Shown here one piece after another: positions 62,840-64,000 of a stretch of DNA of 64,000 nt. A program made the translations under genes and the position numbers. The DNA is from Flexivirga oryzae (GTDB lineage: Bacteria > Actinomycetota > Actinomycetes > Actinomycetales > Dermatophilaceae): the NCBI RefSeq assembly GCF_014190805.1, contig NZ_JACHVQ010000001.1, positions 1,798,001-1,862,000 on the forward strand, in the 5' to 3' direction. The number at the start of each line of letters is the position of its first letter. Position 1 is the stretch's first letter. The notes below the pieces were generated by a model. That model worked only from the letters and a program-made list of their open reading frames with translations, did not search any database and was not told the DNA's origin.

Positions 62840-64000
62840 TCAGGCAGCCTGCCCCTGGGCCGGTTGTGGCCAGGGGCTGGGGATGAGTGTTCCGCGGTAT
62901 CGGTACCAGTTCGTGCGGACCTTGGCCGGGTCGTACAAGACGACCCGGTCGTCCGCGGGCCACCACCTGCCGCCGCAGTACCGGCGGCGTAGGTCCTTCC
63001 ACGTGGCGTGACGGTGCTTGCGCCGCATCCAGTTCCACACCCGCGACCACACGACGTGGTTGAGGTAGGAAAACACGCGCGACGACACCCCGTGCCGGAA
63101 GTAGCCGCACCAGCCACGGACCGCGTTGTTCACGCGTCGCAGCAGCTCGGCCAGTGGTTGGCTCGTGCCGACCTGCCGGGACAGCGACTTGACCTTCCTG
63201 GTCACGCGCCGCACCGCAGCGCGTGAGGGGTAGGTGTAGACGTAGTACCGGCTGGTTCCCCTCTTACGGTGGCGTTGAAGATGCCACCCCAGGAAGTCCA
63301 GTCCCTCATCGATGTGGGTGATCAACGTCTTGTCCGGCGAGAGCCGTAACCCGATCGTTGCCAGCACGACGGCGATCTGCTCGCGAAGAACAGCCGCGTC
63401 CTGCCGAGTGCCTTTGGCCATCAGACACCAGTCATCGGCGTACCGGACCAACCGCACCGACGGCAGCCCGTGACGGCGACGCCGGTGTCGCTGGTCCTTA
63501 CTGGCGCGCGGCCCGCCCGGGTGAGCCGCGATGTGCTCATCCAGCACGGACAACGCGATGTTCGCCAACAACGGTGACAGCACTCCACCCTGCGGGGTAC
63601 CCGCGGTGGTCTCTTCAAAGGCCCTGGCCTCATCCATCAGCCCGGCCTTCAAGAACGCCCGCACCAGCGCGATCACGCGCTTGTCCTTGACGCGACGACG
63701 CACCAGCCCCAACAAGGCCGTGTGGTCGATCTCGTCAAAGCACGCCTTGATGTCTCCTTCCAGCACCCACTGGTAACAGCGTGGGCGGCTGGCCAGGTAA
63801 CGCACCTCGGCGACCGCGTCATGCGCGCGGCGGTTCGGGCGGAAACCGTACGAGCACGGCAGGAAGTCCGCCTCGAAGATCGGCTCCAACACCAGCTTGA
63901 CCGACGCCTGCACCACCCGGTCCGCGATGGTCGGGATCCCCAACCGTCGCTTCCCACCGGACGGCTTCGGAATCATCCGCTGCCGCACCGGTAAGGCCCG
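62840..64000 (-). CDS. ltrA: Group II intron reverse transcriptase/maturase (N-terminus beyond the window)
   Basis: 387 codons visible, open at the right edge. RT motifs: IPKPSGGKRRLGIPTIADRVVQ (split RT1-2), PCSYGFRPNRRAHDAV, EGDIKACFDEIDH, GTPQGGVLSPLLANIAL, RYADDWCLMAKG with the YADD active site, LDFLGWHLQ. Then maturase domain X (WCGYFRHGVSS) and an HNH-less C-terminus (WYRYRGTLIPSPWPQ). It assists splicing and retrohoming of the intron. Confidence 0.93.
   Translation of the reverse strand, partial: RALPVRQRMIPKPSGGKRRLGIPTIADRVVQASVKLVLEPIFEADFLPCSYGFRPNRRAHDAVAEVRYLASRPRCYQWVLEGDIKACFDEIDHTALLGLVRRRVKDKRVIALVRAFLKAGLMDEARAFEETTAGTPQGGVLSPLLANIALSVLDEHIAAHPGGPRASKDQRHRRRRHGLPSVRLVRYADDWCLMAKGTRQDAAVLREQIAVVLATIGLRLSPDKTLITHIDEGLDFLGWHLQRHRKRGTSRYYVYTYPSRAAVRRVTRKVKSLSRQVGTSQPLAELLRRVNNAVRGWCGYFRHGVSSRVFSYLNHVVWSRVWNWMRRKHRHATWKDLRRRYCGGRWWPADDRVVLYDPAKVRTNWYRYRGTLIPSPWPQPAQGQAA

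Larger units (their letters stand above)
61753..64000 (-). mobile_element. IS3-family element (partial), carrying a group II intron
   Basis: The left end TGTCAAGTCCCGG at 61753 abuts the IS110 fragment and has the TG...type terminus of IS3-family elements. orfB lies on the minus strand just inside. The element's orfA end is interrupted by a group II intron, and the other end lies beyond the window. This gives three nested layers: intron in IS3 in IS110. Confidence 0.75.
62727..64000 (-). mobile_element. Group II intron (3' part, runs off the window)
   Basis: The minus strand carries a reverse transcriptase gene, then domain V and domain VI, ending ...GACTTTCAC at 62727. The next bases, CGACCGCCCATCCAGG, match the usual end of IS3 orfA (LDRPSR-stop), which fixes the 3' splice site to within a base or two. 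The domain VI stem is GGCCCGGGG/CCCCGGGCC with an A 8 nt from the end as branch-point candidate. The 5' end is outside the window. Confidence 0.88.

Overview
The window is a high-G+C actinobacterial chromosome segment. The conserved order gcvH - FHA protein (GarA/OdhI) - MerR (FtsR/Rv1828-like) - DUF151 (Rv1829-like) - MerR (Rv1830-like) - gcvP, the neighbouring DUF881 / small-basic-protein / CDP-alcohol phosphotransferase cluster, a DUF222-HNH (13E12-type) gene and many leaderless start sites all point to Actinobacteria. A Micrococcales genus (for example Dermacoccaceae) is my best guess, but that is inference. Coding is dense, with frequent ATGA/GTGA start-stop overlaps.

Layout. 1-2.9 kb: an edge-truncated isochorismatase-like hydrolase, a 23S rRNA uridine methyltransferase (RlmC type) and an MFS exporter. 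2.9-12.4 kb: one long minus-strand cluster for a form II aerobic CO-dehydrogenase-type molybdenum hydroxylase: MobA-like nucleotidyltransferase, MoxR ATPase (CoxD), VWA protein (CoxE), XdhC, a GAF plus winged-helix regulator, then CoxS, CoxL, CoxM, CoxG. 12.5-21.4 kb: a leaderless 33-aa membrane protein, a bile-acid-symporter-family transporter, a ZnuABC-type metal importer with a Zur-like box, a hydrolase plus C1 peptidase pair, an MFS transporter behind a clear sigma-70-type promoter, and a secreted phytase-esterase-like protein. 21.4-28 kb: DUF222-HNH gene, intergenic repeats, quinone oxidoreductase, DUF3626 protein, YciO-like protein, and a secreted protein built from near-identical internal repeats. 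28-41.4 kb: small metabolic genes, a GCS2-family ligase, SbcD/SbcC, an aminotransferase with a phosphatase, a secreted B-lectin protein, a membrane protein and a two-component system.

41.5-50.2 kb is the glycine-cleavage and cell-division-regulator locus. gcvP lies behind a glycine riboswitch. gcvH, GarA, two MerR regulators and DUF151 lie between gcvP and the DUF881/phospholipid-synthase genes. A 25-bp near-perfect dyad sits in front of the second MerR gene. 50.3-56.4 kb holds FdhD, an HNH protein, a membrane-anchored protein, a tartrate/malate-type dehydrogenase with unusual codon choice, a sedolisin (S53) peptidase and NagB.

56.6-64 kb is a mobile and decayed region: a broken Tn3-family transposase joined to the C-terminal part of a plasmid-type relaxase, then an AT-rich island with a trypsin-like protease. 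The protease's signal peptide and pro-region are cut off by two apparent single-base homopolymer frameshifts, and it is followed by a coupled 116-aa protein of unknown function. Next come an IS110 fragment, an IS3-family element inserted into it, and a group II intron (reverse transcriptase, 34-nt domain V and domain VI visible) inserted into the IS3 element. The intron runs off the right edge.

Three signals recur. The first is a NANNNT hexamer 6-7 nt before an ATG/GTG with no Shine-Dalgarno sequence, indicating leaderless transcripts. The second is perfect hairpins that contain the stop codon(s) at gene ends. The third is short CTCGATACG-linked intergenic repeats. No tRNA, rRNA or CRISPR array was recognised.
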